64,000 nucleotides of DNA from Sipunculus nudus. Taxonomy: Eukaryota > Annelida > Sipuncula > Golfingiida > Sipunculidae. The notes beneath the pieces are model-generated. The model had not been told where the DNA came from, did not search any database, and saw nothing but the letters and a program-made list of their open reading frames with translations. Where the stretch lies: assembly GCA_026874595.1 (NCBI GenBank), contig CM049309.1, positions 75,314,426 to 75,378,425 of the forward strand, read 5' to 3'. Made by a program: the position numbers and the translations under genes. Of this stretch, positions 1 through 12,018 are shown piece after piece. Positions within the stretch are counted from its first letter, which is position 1. Every line of letters begins with the position of its first letter.

Positions 1-1204
1 GGAACCAGAGACTAATCACAATCAGCCTATTCTAAGGTTCTGAGGAGATTTCCTCAGAGCCTCTCTTGATGTCAGGTTTGAAGTTCCTATATATACGTCT
101 GACAAAGCTTGATTGCTATAACTCGGATGACTTGTATGATACGACTTACTACTTCATAATATTGACTGAAGTACGCAAAATCTGAATAAAGTCTGACATT
201 GATGGTACCGTATTTGGGCCACCGAAGATATGGCACATGTGTATGTTAGTTACATACCAAAGATAAATAAATGCCACATACCTGAAATTTTGGACGTAAC
301 TATGATGCTGTAAAAGATTAGAACCCTGGATCAAGTAATAGAGAAAATAACCTCCTGTCAAATAGGAACAATTTGGTATTTTATTAAGAGACACCTCGGT
401 TTGCGAGGGCCCTCCAACTCTACAGTTCAATGATTTTCCTACAGAGGGCGCTACATACAAAAAGGTGCAATACAACGCGCGCTGATCCGGTCGGAACATT
501 TTATCACAGAAAACATGAGTAATGTTATGTACATGTTCAAATAATGTTCAGCTTAGGAAGAGTCGCTGTGTTTAAGTGATAGGTATTTTTACGAATTAAT
601 GATTATTTGTACCGTACTAGCGTGTGGGTATAGTAGACAACTGTGATGGTACTTACATATCATATTTAGGTAGAATTTGGTGGAACCAGTAGTGTTTTGT
701 AACCATGAATAAGGAATGAAATGGATCATATAACACTTCTGCTTTTTATTTTATGTTTTTTTTTTAATGAGACAGCCTTGGCCAGTACCAGCTAGCTGCC
801 TCCAGACTCCCATGACTTAAGACGAGTCGACTGTCGCCTTACCTTATATTGAGTTAATCGGCATTATAACGCGATGCAATAGGTTGCTCTTTAAAGACGA
901 GCTTTGCCATAATTCTTCCGATATTGTGGCATTATAACTTTTTCACCATGGTGTAAGTATCTTATTCAGAACTATCTGTAACACACTGACAGCAGGAGTG
1001 GCTTTTTCCTCATTTATTTTGTGTTTTAGTCCAAGAAGACCCCCCTCCCTGACCAAATGATGAAAGCTGTCATAACATTAGCAGAGGAACGTATAAATAG
1101 GCGATATGGCTTTGTATACTGTACTGGTATTATTAAAGGTTTACCCGTGTTTACACTGAGTATGCGTATAAGCTTAGAAAAAATGGACTTTTGAGAGACA
1201 ATGT

Positions 1205-1222
1205 GGGGGGGGGGGGGGGGGG
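1205..1222 (+). repeat. Poly-G tract (18 G)
   Basis: An uninterrupted run of 18 G on the plus strand. Similar runs occur at 6657-6674 (broken by one A) and 20730-20747. Such tracts can form G-quadruplexes and are prone to length error in sequencing. Confidence 0.9.
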
Positions 1223-1652
1223 ATTTGTAATTGCATATACTTAACAAGACCAAATCAGTCTGGAGAGTGGTTGGATGGAACATCCCAGGTAAAGGACAGT
1301 TTAATTTTTGGCGGCGAAAACGGCATTTGCAAGCAGTTGGTAACTGAAATGAATGAGAACAAACGTTATGTGACCACAGCGCAAGTATGGTAGGATTTGC
1401 ACTTGGGCTATGCTGTCCATCACAACAAAGATGTGTAATTGTAATGTAAATTTGAATTAATATGAATTAAGGCCTTGAGATTTGAGGATGAAGGGGCAAA
1501 TAAAACGGCAAAAGTCAACACCCAAGCACGCTTTACAGATTGAAATTATAATAAATAAGAGGTAATAAATAATTATAAAAGTTCTGCAATGATAAAGTTT
1601 TCAAGACAAAATTGCAATTAAAAACAATACACAATTTTATCATTACTCAATT

Positions 1653-1658
1653 TTTATT
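1653..1658 (-). terminator. Possible poly(A) signal of the galaxin-like gene
   Basis: The minus strand reads AATAAA about 290 bases downstream of the galaxin-like stop codon at 1951-1953. The region is so AT-rich that a chance match is likely. No other AATAAA stood out between the stop and this site. Confidence 0.3.
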
Positions 1659-1950
1659 TAAATTAATTTCCTTAATTGATATTAGAGCAGTAATTAAGTA
1701 TGAGCTAAATAGGTTTGATCAAAGGAAAAAATGTTGGACAGGCCTGCACATTAATTATTTATATTTCAAAACAATGTTTACACAAAAATATCAAGCTAAT
1801 TTATCTTTAATATTTTTTTTAGTAATATTTGAAAATTAGTGCGCACTAGGTGCATGATATGTCCATTTTCAGTGCGGTGGTTATGTAGGTCACTTTGTTT
1901 TCACATAGTTGGATTGGACGGTAAGGTCAGGTGATATTTTGTTCTGTATA

Positions 1951-2210
1951 TCAGCCAAGCCAGCACGCCCAGCCACAGCACTGCCTTTTCGGGATCAAAC
2001 GTCCGTAGCAACACCTCTTGACACTTATGTCGTAAGGCGAAAAGTTACAACATGCGGTGAGACCGAACCTTCTGTGGAGTGTCCCGAGACAGCACACGTG
2101 GGTAAAAGCATCGTAAGCCGTAAAACGACAGCAGCGGGGCTGACGCATCCCGACCTTACTGGTGACGCGTCCATTGCAGCACATCTGCGTTCTATAATTG
2201 TAACGCCCAC
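1951..2210 (-). CDS. Galaxin-like secreted protein, terminal coding exon (Cys-Cys repeats)
   Basis: This is the last coding exon of a small secreted protein. On the minus strand an acceptor (TTGCAG, ending at 2211) is followed by 85 codons and a TGA stop at 1951-1953. The peptide has five Cys-Cys pairs. Their spacings are 14, 11, 12, 11 and 9 residues, counting a final CCGWAC group. Motifs such as MCCNG, CCRFTAYDAFTHVCCLG and CCNFSPYDISVKRCCYG match the galaxin pattern of CC-x(3-4)-Y-D/N-x(5-6)-CC-x-G. Galaxins are extracellular disulfide-rich proteins known from coral skeletons, also found in other animals, with a squid relative acting at symbiotic surfaces. The exon starts in phase 1 with GT, so a preceding T gives a Cys codon. 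That is exactly what the signal exons at 6161, 15232 and 16276 supply. Joined to the first, the protein would be 107 aa. Skeletal, mucosal or antimicrobial function cannot be told from sequence. Confidence 0.8.
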
Positions 2211-4025
2211 CTGCAACACGAAATAACGTAGCTGTGAAATGACTTATAATCATACATTTGAATTGTGTTTATTACGTAAATACATACATTTTATCCGCAA
2301 ACCAGACCGCATGGAAAGAATCGGACTTGTCTCAACTGCGGCAGCAAATGCGTAGTAGAAATCGTAGCTTTAGCTTAATAGTGCTAACGGATAAAAAATG
2401 GTCCAGGGAATAAACATCGAACGGTGGTGCAGATCCGGATGAGCAATTTTACTTCCCGGAGGTATGCGCTCTGCTGAGATCATTCTGATTAAACCCCACA
2501 TGTATATGAATCGGATAAATCATATCTTTTTAATTTAATATATATACATATACATATATATATATATATATATATTTATATGAATATATTACATTATTTT
2601 CCATCACGCTGCATTTATTTCCATCAAAAGCCAATTTTGTGTAAATTAAAGACATTTTACTCTTATATAAATAAAAATTAAGAAATGTATTCCACCATGC
2701 CCTGATTAACTGATCACAGTGACATATTCTCACTTTATTGCAGGATGTATATAATTGTTAAGGATCCCTATAACAACAAACTTTATGTGTGTGCTCGATG
2801 GACCGACTGGGAGGGACTTTATGGTTCACCTTTAGTTCACCTTTTTAGTTAACTCCTTTAAATCTTCGGATATCAACGAATCGGCTTGATCATTTGTTAA
2901 GACTTCATGAAGGTATTATGGGTAAAAGAGACAGAAACCTAAATCAAAATAAATATTAAATTGTCTAGTATTATATATCAATTTGCATTTTATTGCATCA
3001 AAGGCCGGTATAACAGTGAGGTGACGACTTGTATATACTTGGTCTGGGTTTATAGCTTTTTTTAGGTGAGGTTGGTTTTTCTGTGTTTGTAGGCGCTTTA
3101 TTCCTAACAAAATATATATTCCCTTCATGGCTTACGCTCTTTACACAACGCTTTACCTATACGCCTACTATCATCAGCTAATCACCCCGGCAACCATTTG
3201 AATAGGCCACAGTCTGAACGTGGCACAGGCTAAGAGAGAATGGCTCTCGACACGTGGTTTGCACTGGTCCTAGAATGTGCACGGCCGATGAGCTGTAATT
3301 CAAACGAAATGTAACTACATTCGCTCCGTGCACACCTCTCTGGCTGGTTTCCATGTTGCTGGCAAACGGATACATGGCTACGCTAACTTAGTCGTAATGT
3401 TATAATCGATTCGGTCGATGATGCGAGAACGCAGAGGGAGCAATTAAAATTTGACTAGTTTTTAGTAAAAGTTACCACTTGGTTGCACTTGAAGCACAGG
3501 TATGGGCGGAGCCATGATGCCTGTCGAGTGTTTGTTAACTGGTATTTAGTTGGCTACCAAGCACCACCTGGTGTCTAAGTGTATCATAAACGATCAAACA
3601 AGGCAGCGGGAAAATCAGTAGCCTTGGGAGCCTAACCATGGCTTAAAATCACCTTCTTTCCTGGTAAAGGCATTTTTATAATCTATATGAGGGGAGACAC
3701 TCATTTTTGTAAGTTTTTAAAAGCTATTTCTTTTTCAGGTTTACTCGAACGTCATGTGTCACGTGCCACATAAATCAGTAAAGTAAAGGGTAAGCGTCCT
3801 GATTGCCTCCGCCTATATCTCCGTTCGTGTGTGTGTTTGTGTCTTATTTTCAGCTTTATTTATCTCTTGTATAACCTGTATATACCAGTCATGACCGGAT
3901 TCAGACTTCTCAGATATGAAACCCATAACTTAAGGTATATAAAAGTATACCTTTTGAAGAGTATTGCTGCCACCTTGTAAAAGAAAAATAAATTATTTAT
4001 TATTATTTATTATATCAAATACTTT

Positions 4026-4125
4026 CGCGTACGTACGACATACTATCTCGTGCGTATGACAAAATATCTCGTACGTACGACATACAATTCGTACGTGCGA
4101 CATACTAACTCGTACGTACGACATA
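4026..4125 (-). repeat. Near-palindromic CGTACGTACG minisatellite (left arm, copy 1)
   Basis: Four to five units of about 21-24 bases read TCGTACGTACGACATACTAT and variants. Each unit centres on the self-complementary CGTACGTACG. The same unit occurs inverted at 5671-5840. Confidence 0.85.
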
Positions 4126-4181
4126 ATAAATCTTACGGATCTGAATTAGAGATAACACAACAGGCCAACTGATATATGTAT

Positions 4182-4184
4182 AAG

Positions 4185-4228
<44 letters not shown>
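4182..4228. repeat. (TA)n microsatellite
   Basis: An almost uninterrupted TA run inside the left foldback arm. The matching place in the other arms also carries TA tracts (5539-5566, 8521-8540, 14497-14544). Confidence 0.9.
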
Positions 4229-4234
<6 letters not shown>

Positions 4235-5670
4235 CCCCAATATTGTATGTTCTCAGCCTCCTTGCAAATAGCTGGTTCACCGTTGAAAAGAACACACACA
4301 CATATATTTACACATATATGTATAAAGCCTATTGTCACTTGCGGGGGATTCCTATGCTTATATAATAAATGGATAACTAAAATTTAGAAACGATACAATG
4401 CACAAATGCCAGTGTTTCTGTTTCAAATGTGATGAAACAACTGTTCTTTATCTGATAGTGACATTTCACATACCAGGTATATTAAGTATACATGAAATAC
4501 AGTTAAGTCTCCCCTTAAAATATAACGATATCTGTCAATATTTCGTTCTTAAACCGATTCCTTAATCCGTTACACAAGTGGAAAAAAAGCTTGCCCCGGG
4601 CGCGATCAAAGACGAAAAAACAAACACAGCACTCACGCAACCTGATGTTGGTACAGCCTAATTTCACAAATCAAGGTTTTCAAGCTTATTTGGATGTTTA
4701 TTCTTTCATGTTGCTTCTCTTTTTTTTATAATTGACGCGTGTGCGCGACCAAAATCTTTCCTCTGGTCACGAGATCTTGTAATGGTAAACAGGCCCTCCT
4801 GGACTGTATTTGTAACTCGCACACAAAACCATGGCAACGTATTAAAAAGGTGAACAGGAAATATAAAGCCCTAAATATTTTTCTGTCACAGATTGATCGC
4901 ACGTCCATGCGTGATCGTTTTTAAATTTTATTTTTATTATTTAGTTCAAACTGAAAATTATACTTACTCCAAAAAAATGGATTGTGGACTGTTCTGCTAC
5001 CCACATATGAATCAATGGCTGTATATGTATTAAATATTTTTAACGATCCACTACACTGTGTGTAATATCATAAATCTAATTTTTAGATCAATTATGAATA
5101 TTAGAAACCTGTCCCATTCTCATACACTTAAAATTAGGCTATTTTGTATCTGTTTCTCTTGTTTGGAATTTGCAAAGGCAATATTGTTTTTTCTTATTAA
5201 CATTATGACGGGTTCACTGTTATAACATCATTCGCTGCCAACAGAATTTAAGCGCCTATGTAAATATGAAAGTTCTAAATATGACAACGACTTGATATAT
5301 TTCGCTTCCTTGAAATATTTCAGAGACCTAAAAAGAGAAAAAGGATATAATCGAAAAGCATTTAAATATATAGTAAATATAAATAAAGATATATATATAT
5401 ATATATATTCTTACCACATTCACCTGACGATCGAGTCGCATCCCGTGAAATTTACAGTGTTGTTTTTCTTCAGCGTTATACCGCTCTCGCCTAGTCTTTA
5501 AGCCATAGAGCACTTTACAACGGAGGGGAACTCTACCTTATATATATATATATAATATATATAATACATATAAGGAAGTGCAGAACATACATTATTAAAC
5601 AGATATATATTGCTTATGCATATATCAGTTGGCCTGTTGTGTAGTCTGTGAATCAGATCCGTAAGATTTA

Positions 5671-5840
5671 TTATGTCGTACTTACGAGATAAAATGTCGT
5701 ACGTCGAGATAATATTTCGTACGTTCGAAATAATTGTCGTACGTACGAAATAAAATGTCGTATGTACGAGATAATATGTCGTACGTATACGAGATAATAT
5801 GTCGCACGTACGAGATAGTATGTCGTACGTACGAGATGAA
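5671..5840 (+). repeat. Near-palindromic CGTACGTACG minisatellite (right arm, copy 1)
   Basis: Seven to eight units of ATGTCGTACGTACGAGATAA with point variants, inverted relative to 4026-4125. They mark the right arm of the foldback-like element. Confidence 0.85.
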
Positions 5841-6160
5841 TAATTTATTTTTCTTTCCCAGGTTACAGCAATACGCTTCCGTACTTTTCCATATATCTCT
5901 TAGTTCGGGCATAAAAACACCAACGATGTTTATATTGATTGACGATTTTAAAATATTAGATGTACCGACCTTTTATCACGTGATAAATAAGTTTTTTGTC
6001 TAATCCGAAAATTTTTATATTTATATACGTCACCATAGTTTGCAAACACCTGCACGAAATTTTGTGTTTTATCACAGGAAAAAATAAAAGTTTATAAAAT
6101 GAACGATATTTTTATCCAAATAGTTTAATTAAATGACAGAGTCGGTAAATATTTACTCAC

Positions 6161-6224
6161 AATACGCGTCAGTCAGGGCAACCAGGCAGACACACGCAAC
6201 CAAACTTACGAGCGTCGTCTTCAT
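6161..6224 (-). CDS. Signal-peptide exon A of the galaxin-like gene
   Basis: On the minus strand an ATG at 6222-6224 (context AAAATGAAG) opens 21 codons, beginning MKTTLVSLVACVCLVA and ending LTDAY, plus one T. A canonical donor GTGAGTAAAT follows. The peptide has a basic start, a hydrophobic core and a small-residue TDA cleavage region, so it is a secretory signal sequence. The terminal T is phase 1. Joined to GT at 2210 it makes TGT (Cys), so the mature chain would begin YCGRYNYRTQMCC. The exon is too short to stand out as an open frame on its own. It is almost identical to exons B (15232-15295) and C (16276-16339), differing at residues 4 and 7 (T/V and S/G). A TATA-like box lies about 110 bases upstream. 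Linkage to the Cys-Cys exon is inferred from phase, order and residue fit. Confidence 0.75.
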
Positions 6225-6335
6225 TTTAGTGAATATTTACGGTCTTAAATTGGAGAACTCTCTGGAACTGGAGAAATGCAGCAAAATGGATCATCAGCAC
6301 ACTGACTCGCCTTCTGCAGGCAGATAAATGAGACC

Positions 6336-6341
6336 TTTATA
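6336..6341 (-). promoter_or_regulatory. TATA-like box of module A
   Basis: The minus strand reads CCAATATAAAGG, with TATAAA at 6336-6341, 112 bases upstream of the module A ATG. The position suits a TATA box with a 5' leader of about 80 bases. The element differs from the TATATAAAAG of modules B and C, and upstream sequence has diverged, so A and B/C could be regulated differently. Confidence 0.5.
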
Positions 6342-6438
6342 TTGGAAATAAATTCAGTGGAATGCAGTCTGTGCCATAAATAGATATATGTGTATCAACC
6401 AGACCAGGAAGTGTATGATAATCTGACGAAGGAATTTT

Positions 6439-6505
6439 AAGTAGGAGTATATATTTGTTTGTGTAACATTTATTTTAAGTAGGAGTATGTTTGTGTAACA
6501 TTTGT
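6439..6505 (+). repeat. Short tandem duplication
   Basis: TAAGTAGGAGTAT followed by a TTTGTGTAACATTT segment occurs twice in succession. It lies in the divergent stretch between segmental copies 1 and 2 (about 6290-6818). That stretch also holds a poly-G tract at 6657-6674 and no recognisable exon. Confidence 0.6.
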
Positions 6506-7164
6506 TTAACCTACTCTGGCATTTCTTTTAAACCTGATATGAGTACAAATTCTGAAAGGACCTGTAAAGTGTTCCTCTGAATATACAGAAATACGATATG
6601 TCAAGCCCCCTAACTACTACATGTTTATACAGGTCGTGCTACCTAGGCGCACTGTTGGGGAGGGGGGGGGGGGGAACCTCAGGGAATTGAAGTGAAATCT
6701 GTCTAAATATTTGCATCAAGAATTTTAGCTGACAACATGTCCTCTGGGAGACGATTTCGAAGCGTTTATTAGCGCAAAGATTTCGTTAAGCGCTTGCCAA
6801 AAGTAAAAACAAAATCCTTAGTTCACCTTTTTAGTTAACTCATTTAAATCTTCTGATATCAACGAATCGGCTTGATCATTTGTTAAGACTTCATGAAGGT
6901 ATTATGGGTAAAAGAGACAGAAACCTAAATCAAAATAAATATTAAATTGTCTAGTATTATATATCAATTTGCATTTTATTGCATCAAAGGCCGGATTCAC
7001 AGTAAGGTGACGACTTTTATTCACTTGGTCTGGGTTTATAGCTTTTTTTAGGTGAGGTTGGTTTTTCCGTGTTTGTAAGCGCTTTATTCCTAACGAAATA
7101 TATATTCCCTTCATGGCTTACGCTCTTTACACAGCGCTTTACCTATAGGCCTACTACCTATATC

Positions 7165-7540
7165 GTAAGCGCTATTGTTGCCTCGTATCCAAAATCGCTG
7201 CACTAGAAGGGAACACTGTATTTTGGTCCAATCAGATAAGACCCTTTGCTGGAAGACACGGCCTCTATGGTTGGCTGATATAGTCAAATGATAAATAAAT
7301 AACAAATATAAATGCTGTTGGCAATTTTTTAGGGGTTTGTGTATGAGCTAGATCACAAACTTATTCCATAAATAGTTGTTGTCCTCTTGACTGCGTACAG
7401 ACAATGTCCGATATGCGACACACAACTGATGCAATAAGGTATCTACATAGCTATAAGGCCTTGTTGCCAGCAAGACGATTTACCAGCGAAGCCAGGAATA
7501 CATGGAGCAACTGTTGTTACATTTGTTTTGAGTGACAGCT
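7165..7540. other. Copy 2-specific segment
   Basis: About 375 bases in copy 2 have no counterpart in copy 1, where the flanks are nearly joined (around 3165-3185). I see no terminal repeats or coding potential. It may be an insertion in copy 2 or a deletion in copy 1. Confidence 0.5.
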
Positions 7541-8378
7541 CATCGCCCCGGCAACCATTTGAATAGGCCACAGTCTGTACGTGGCACAGGCTCAGAGAGA
7601 ATGGCTCGACACGTGGTATGCACTGGTCCTGGAATGTGCACGGCCGTTGAGCTGTAGTTCAAACGAAATGTAACTACATTGGCTCCGTGCACACCTCTCT
7701 GGCTGGTTTCTATGTTGCTGGCAAACGGATCCATGGCTACGCTAACTTAGTCGTAATGTCATAATCGATTCGGTCGATGATGCGGGAACGCAGAGGGAGC
7801 AATTAAAATTTGACTAGTTTTTACTAAGAGTTACCACTTGGTTGTCCTTGAAGCACAGGTATGGGCGGAGCCATGATGCCTGTCGAGTGTTTGTTAACTG
7901 GCATTTAGTTGGCTACCAAGCACCACCTGGTGTCTAAGTGTATCATAATCGGTCAAACAAGGCAGCGGGAAAATCAGTAGCTCTTTAGAAGCGCAAGATT
8001 TCCGCTGCCTTGGGAGCCTAACCATGGCTTAAAATCACCCTCTTTCCTGGTAAAGGCATTTTTTATAATCTATATGAGGGGAGACACTCATTTTTGTAAG
8101 TTTTTTAAAAACTATTTCATTTTCAGGTTTACTCGAACGTCATGGGTCACGTGCTACATAAATCAGTAAAGGGTAAGCGTCTTGATTGCCTCCGCCTATA
8201 TCTCCGTTCGTGTGTGTGTTTGTGTCTTATTTTTAGCTTTATCTCTTGTACAAACTGTATATACCAGTCATGACCGGATTCAGACTTCTCAGATTTGAAA
8301 CCCATAACTTAAGGTATATAACAGTATACCTTTTGAAGAGTATTGCTGCCACCTTGTAAAAGAAAAATAAATTATTTA

Positions 8379-8460
8379 TCTCGTACATACGACATACTAT
8401 CTCGAATGTACGAAATATTATCTCGACGTACGACATTTTATCTCGTACGTATGACATAAT
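8379..8460 (-). repeat. CGTACGTACG minisatellite (left arm, copy 2)
   Basis: Three to four degenerate units of TCGTACGTACGACATACTAT, fewer than in copy 1. Confidence 0.8.
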
Positions 8461-9484
8461 AAATCTTACGGATGTGATTCAGAGACAACACAACAGGCCA
8501 ACTGATATATGTATAAGCAATGTATATATATATATATATGTCCAATAATGTATGTTCTCAGCCTCCTTGCAAATAGCTGGTTCACCGTTGAAAAGAACAC
8601 ACACACATATATTTACACATATATGTATAAAGCCTATTGTCACTTGCGGGGGATTCCTATGCTTATATATTAAATGGATAACTAAAATTTAGAAACGATA
8701 CAATGCACAAATGCCAGTGTTTCTGTTTCAAATGTGATGAATATCTGATAGTGACATTTCACATACCAGGTATATTAAGAATACATGAAATACAGTTAAG
8801 TCTCCCCTTAAAATATAACGGTATCTGTCAATATTTCGTTCTTAAACCGATTCCTTAATCCGTTACACAAGTGGAAAAAAGCTTGCCCCGGGCGCGATCA
8901 AAGACGAAAAAACAAACACAACACTCACACAATCGTGTGTTGGTACAGCCTAACTTTACAAATCAAGGTTTTCAAGCTTCTCTGGGTGTTTTTTCTTTCA
9001 TAATGCTTCTCTTTTTTTATAACTGACGCGTGTGCGCGACCAAGATCTTTCCTCTGGTCACGAGGTCTTGTTATGGTAAACAGACACACCTGGACTGTAT
9101 TTGTAACTCGCACACAAAACCTTGGCGAGGTATTGAAAAGGTAAACAGGAAATATAAAGCCCTAAATATTTTTCTGTCACAGATTGATCGCACGTCGTTG
9201 CGTGATAGTGTTTTAATTTTATTTTTATTATTTAGTTCAAACTGAAAATTATGCTTACTCCATAAAATGGATTGTGGCCTGTATTGCTACCCAAATATCA
9301 ATCAACGGTTGCATATGTATTAAATATTTTTAACGATCCACTACACTGTGCGTTATATCATAAATCTGATGTTTAGATCAATTATGAATATTCGACACCT
9401 GTCTCATTCTCAAACACTTAAAATTAGGCTATTTTGTACTTGTTCCTTTTGTTTGAAATTTGCAAAGGCAACATTGTTTTTTTT

Positions 9485-9513
9485 GCTTGCCGGAATCAAA
9501 GATTTCGGCAAGC
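9485..9513 (+). other. 5' terminal hairpin of element 1
   Basis: Stem GCTTGCCG pairs with CGGCAAGC. An inner stem GAATC/GATTT (one G-T wobble) closes an AAA loop, giving a 13-pair stem. (GTTT)n begins about 25 bases downstream. Confidence 0.8.
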
Positions 9514-9955
9514 ATATTGGTCAGTTGCGTATGTCTGTTTGTTTGTTTGTTTGTTTATTTGTCACCACTCTCCTGGCCACAATTTTGCCACAATAACCTT
9601 GAAACTTACAGGGATGTTCGAAAACATAATTTTTAGGTGCCCTATTGTTTTTGGTCAACATTGCTCCAAGGTCAAGGGTCAAGGTCACGACAGGTATGGT
9701 TAACGGTTTTTGCACTATAACTTCGCCATAAATAGGCTTATCCACTTTTGCAATAGCTCATTTTTTTCGTCATCACCTGGCCTTTCTTTTGACATGTAGC
9801 TTACTTAAATTTGCCGTTACCATGGTTACATTTTTTTGGGTAGAAATCATGGAATTTCATGATATTTTTCAAATTTGCAGCAATCGCCCTGATTCTGAGA
9901 TATTTTATGTAACATAAGAATATCTCGAAATTGTTTTTTCCGATTTTGGAAATGG

Positions 9956-9969
9956 CCGCCAGGGGGCGT
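9956..9969 (+). promoter_or_regulatory. CTCF-like motif in element 1
   Basis: CCGCCAGGGGGCGT is close to the animal CTCF core (CCASYAGRKGGCRS). Related sites in the same insertion are CCGCTAGGGGGCGC at 10413-10426 and 13795-13808. Binding is not shown by sequence alone. Confidence 0.4.
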
Positions 9970-11392
9970 TGCAGATGAAAAAACATGAAAATTTGTTTTG
10001 GTGCTATACCTCCACAACTATTAAACATTGGGCCATTTCCATCACAGCACCTTAAACTAGAGTCCATGGGCTTATTTTTGCGCATAGGTGAAAAAGTGCG
10101 CTATTGCCAGATTTCTCTATTTTTGGGGTAAAACTTTTGAATTTTTAAAATATGCAGTTTTGAGCTTCTAACTCTGTCAGTTTTTATGCTAAGGAGGTCA
10201 ATTCTTTTGCAACTTGAAGCCCTTGGTGAGTTCTTGGTGATCCAATAAAAAATCTCGCCAAATCTCGCACCGTTTCTCGCCCAATGAGATTTTCGCGGTT
10301 TCAATGAAAGGTGCCCTAGGGGCCACAGAATTGCAGGAATCGTTTTGAAACTGATACCTCTTATGTCACGCATTAATATCTCGAAGGCAGTTTTTCACCT
10401 TTGGGAAAATGACCGCTAGGGGGCGCTCCACTGCAACCCCATACCTAGTATAATTGTTTAGCCATATCTCCAAAACTAAACATTTAAGATACATACGCTG
10501 TACACCATATGAATGGGCATTTCATGGCCTTTCTGTCCATGGCCTCTTTTGTTTAATTATGCACGGTCCCCACACGTTTTAGCAACTTTGTAAAAAATGG
10601 AAACCCGCATGCACGTATACATATGCCATCACGCATGCATACACGCGTTTTAGTATGAAAGACAGACACGCTTTCCCATGACTGCAAAAATTATAGCCTT
10701 CGCCGTATAAAATATGTAACTACAGACACTCTTTGCATGACATGCAAATAAAGCACACTGTGTCCCTTTCATAAGTAACATGCATTCAGTCCGGACCTGC
10801 TTTTTTTCAGTCCGCGCCTGTGAATTAGGCCCACACGGTTGCTATGGTGGTTGTCACGGAAGCTTTCGGGCTCTGTAACCTGCACGCGGGCCCGTTTGAC
10901 ATTTCTGTTAAGAGGAGGAGAAACGCAGGGATTGGACATCGCTTGATTTGACGCATCCATATATGAGTCCATATGGACATTTTATATGCCAGTTTCAGAA
11001 AGTCATAAGACACAGCCTATATGTCCCTGTACCCCCTCTTTTGTTAAACATTGGTAAACAGAGTAAAAAATGTTACATTTACCCTACATATGCGCGTCAC
11101 TCTTCACAGCAGCTCCTAATGAGTTTAAACAAAATGTAACAATCTTGGTCCTGTCGAAGCGCGTGTCCCAGTCAATGTATTGATGTGGTCATGTGCATGC
11201 GAAGATATGTTTTCTCCTGTGATTACTTATATACATGTACTAGGCATATATCTCTGGTGAAAAGGTTAGTAACTGTTTAATGACGAGGATACGAATTTAA
11301 TTGTATAGTTCTTTTTATATTGTACCCATGTTGAAAATGAACCAATGGACATTCACTTGCATTCAAAGATGCAAGATCGCTGTTATGGATGT

Positions 11393-12018
11393 TATAATCC
11401 GTTCCAGCACCCCTGTCCACCTGTTTTTTCGCGATTATCTCTACATAAGACAAACTTGCAAAACAAAATTTGCACCAATGGCATAAAGAGGCAAAAGCGT
11501 AATTTTTGGTACCTTACCTAATCAAAATATATATATTATTCACTTTACGGCCTGGTTGACATATCTCATATATATCCGTGGTTCATGGCGTCCCTAATAA
11601 GTGGCCATTGTTTATCCTCCATGGATATGGAGATAAATTAATGTGACGTAACAGTGAAGCGCGTGCACGCGGAGAATACAATTCTCGCTGTAAACAGGGG
11701 TCGGCAGATCTTGATTATTGGTCCCATGAATATGGGCGCCTCTTTAGTACGTCACGTCTATTATGACGTCATCACTAATCCCTGTTATGCCCATTTCACA
11801 GATTAGTGGCAAGATGTCGCTAAAGAATAGACTAGTTACTCATAAAATGGTTTTAAATTGTTTATAGGAAAATAACATAAGGTAGGTTATTATTTCCATA
11901 TTAGTTAATTACGCTTTTTCCTCTTTCTTCCCCAAGGTCAAACAGTTCTGGCGTTCTTTGATTCACAGATAACTAATCGCGAAAAAACAGGTGGACAGGG
12001 GTACTGGAACGGACTATA
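11393..12018. mobile_element. 626 bp TIR element (MITE-like)
   Basis: The ends are inverted repeats of about 45 bases. The left end reads TATAATCCGTTCCAGCACCC and continues to CGCGATTA near 11437. The right end, on the minus strand, reads TATAGTCCGTTCCAGTACCC and continues to CGCGATTA near 11974. The two arms differ at about two positions. TATA at both outer edges could be a TA or TATA target duplication. The interior has no transposase frame, so this is a non-autonomous DNA transposon of unknown superfamily. It contains TGACGTCA-type (CRE-like) sequence near 11750-11775. Confidence 0.75.

Larger units (their letters stand above)
1..1950. other. AT-rich flank, no gene recognised
   Basis: I see no convincing exon here. 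The longest open frame (minus strand, 149-499) has no recognisable domain, signal peptide or codon pattern. The stretch holds an 18-base G run at 1205-1222 and a very AT-rich part at 1550-1840. The latter lies just downstream of the galaxin-like stop codon and probably includes the 3' UTR of that gene. Confidence 0.5.
3953..5880. mobile_element. Foldback-like element with minisatellite-bearing inverted arms (copy 1)
   Basis: Two arms of roughly 340 bases are inverted copies. The left arm (3953-~4295) reads GTATTGCTGCCACC, a minisatellite, AATCTTACGGATC, then CACAACAGGCCAACTGATAT. The right arm (~5539-5880) reads ATATCAGTTGGCCTGTTGTG, GATCCGTAAGATT, the inverted minisatellite, then CAGCAATACGCTTC. 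Long inverted arms containing internal tandem repeats are the hallmark of foldback elements. The ~1.2 kb centre has no transposase-like frame. No target duplication was defined, so the family is uncertain. It lies in the predicted galaxin-like intron. Confidence 0.6.
2211..6160 (-). other. Predicted intron of the galaxin-like gene (module A)
   Basis: The interval runs from donor GTGAGT (6155-6160, minus) to acceptor TTGCAG (ending at 2211), about 3.95 kb. I looked for further Cys-Cys exons on the minus strand and saw none. It holds a (TA)n tract near 2540-2580 and most of segmental copy 1, including a foldback-like element at 3953-5880. Splicing is inferred from phase and site quality, not from transcripts. 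Confidence 0.6.
2832..6290. repeat. Segmental duplication, copy 1
   Basis: This block recurs in the same orientation at 6818-~15360. Both copies start with TTAGTTCACCTTTTTAGTTA. They stay alignable by eye through the intron, the foldback-like element, signal exon A/B and part of its 5' leader, then diverge just upstream of the leader. Copy 1 lacks the 4.68 kb Helentron-like insertion and the ~0.4 kb segment present in copy 2, so it represents the simpler state. The right-hand limit is approximate. Confidence 0.85.

Noticed and set aside
3178-3375. 65-codon minus-strand frame, also present at 7540-7734
   Set aside because: It is conserved only because it lies in the segmental duplication. The two copies end differently and there are no splice sites or recognisable motifs.
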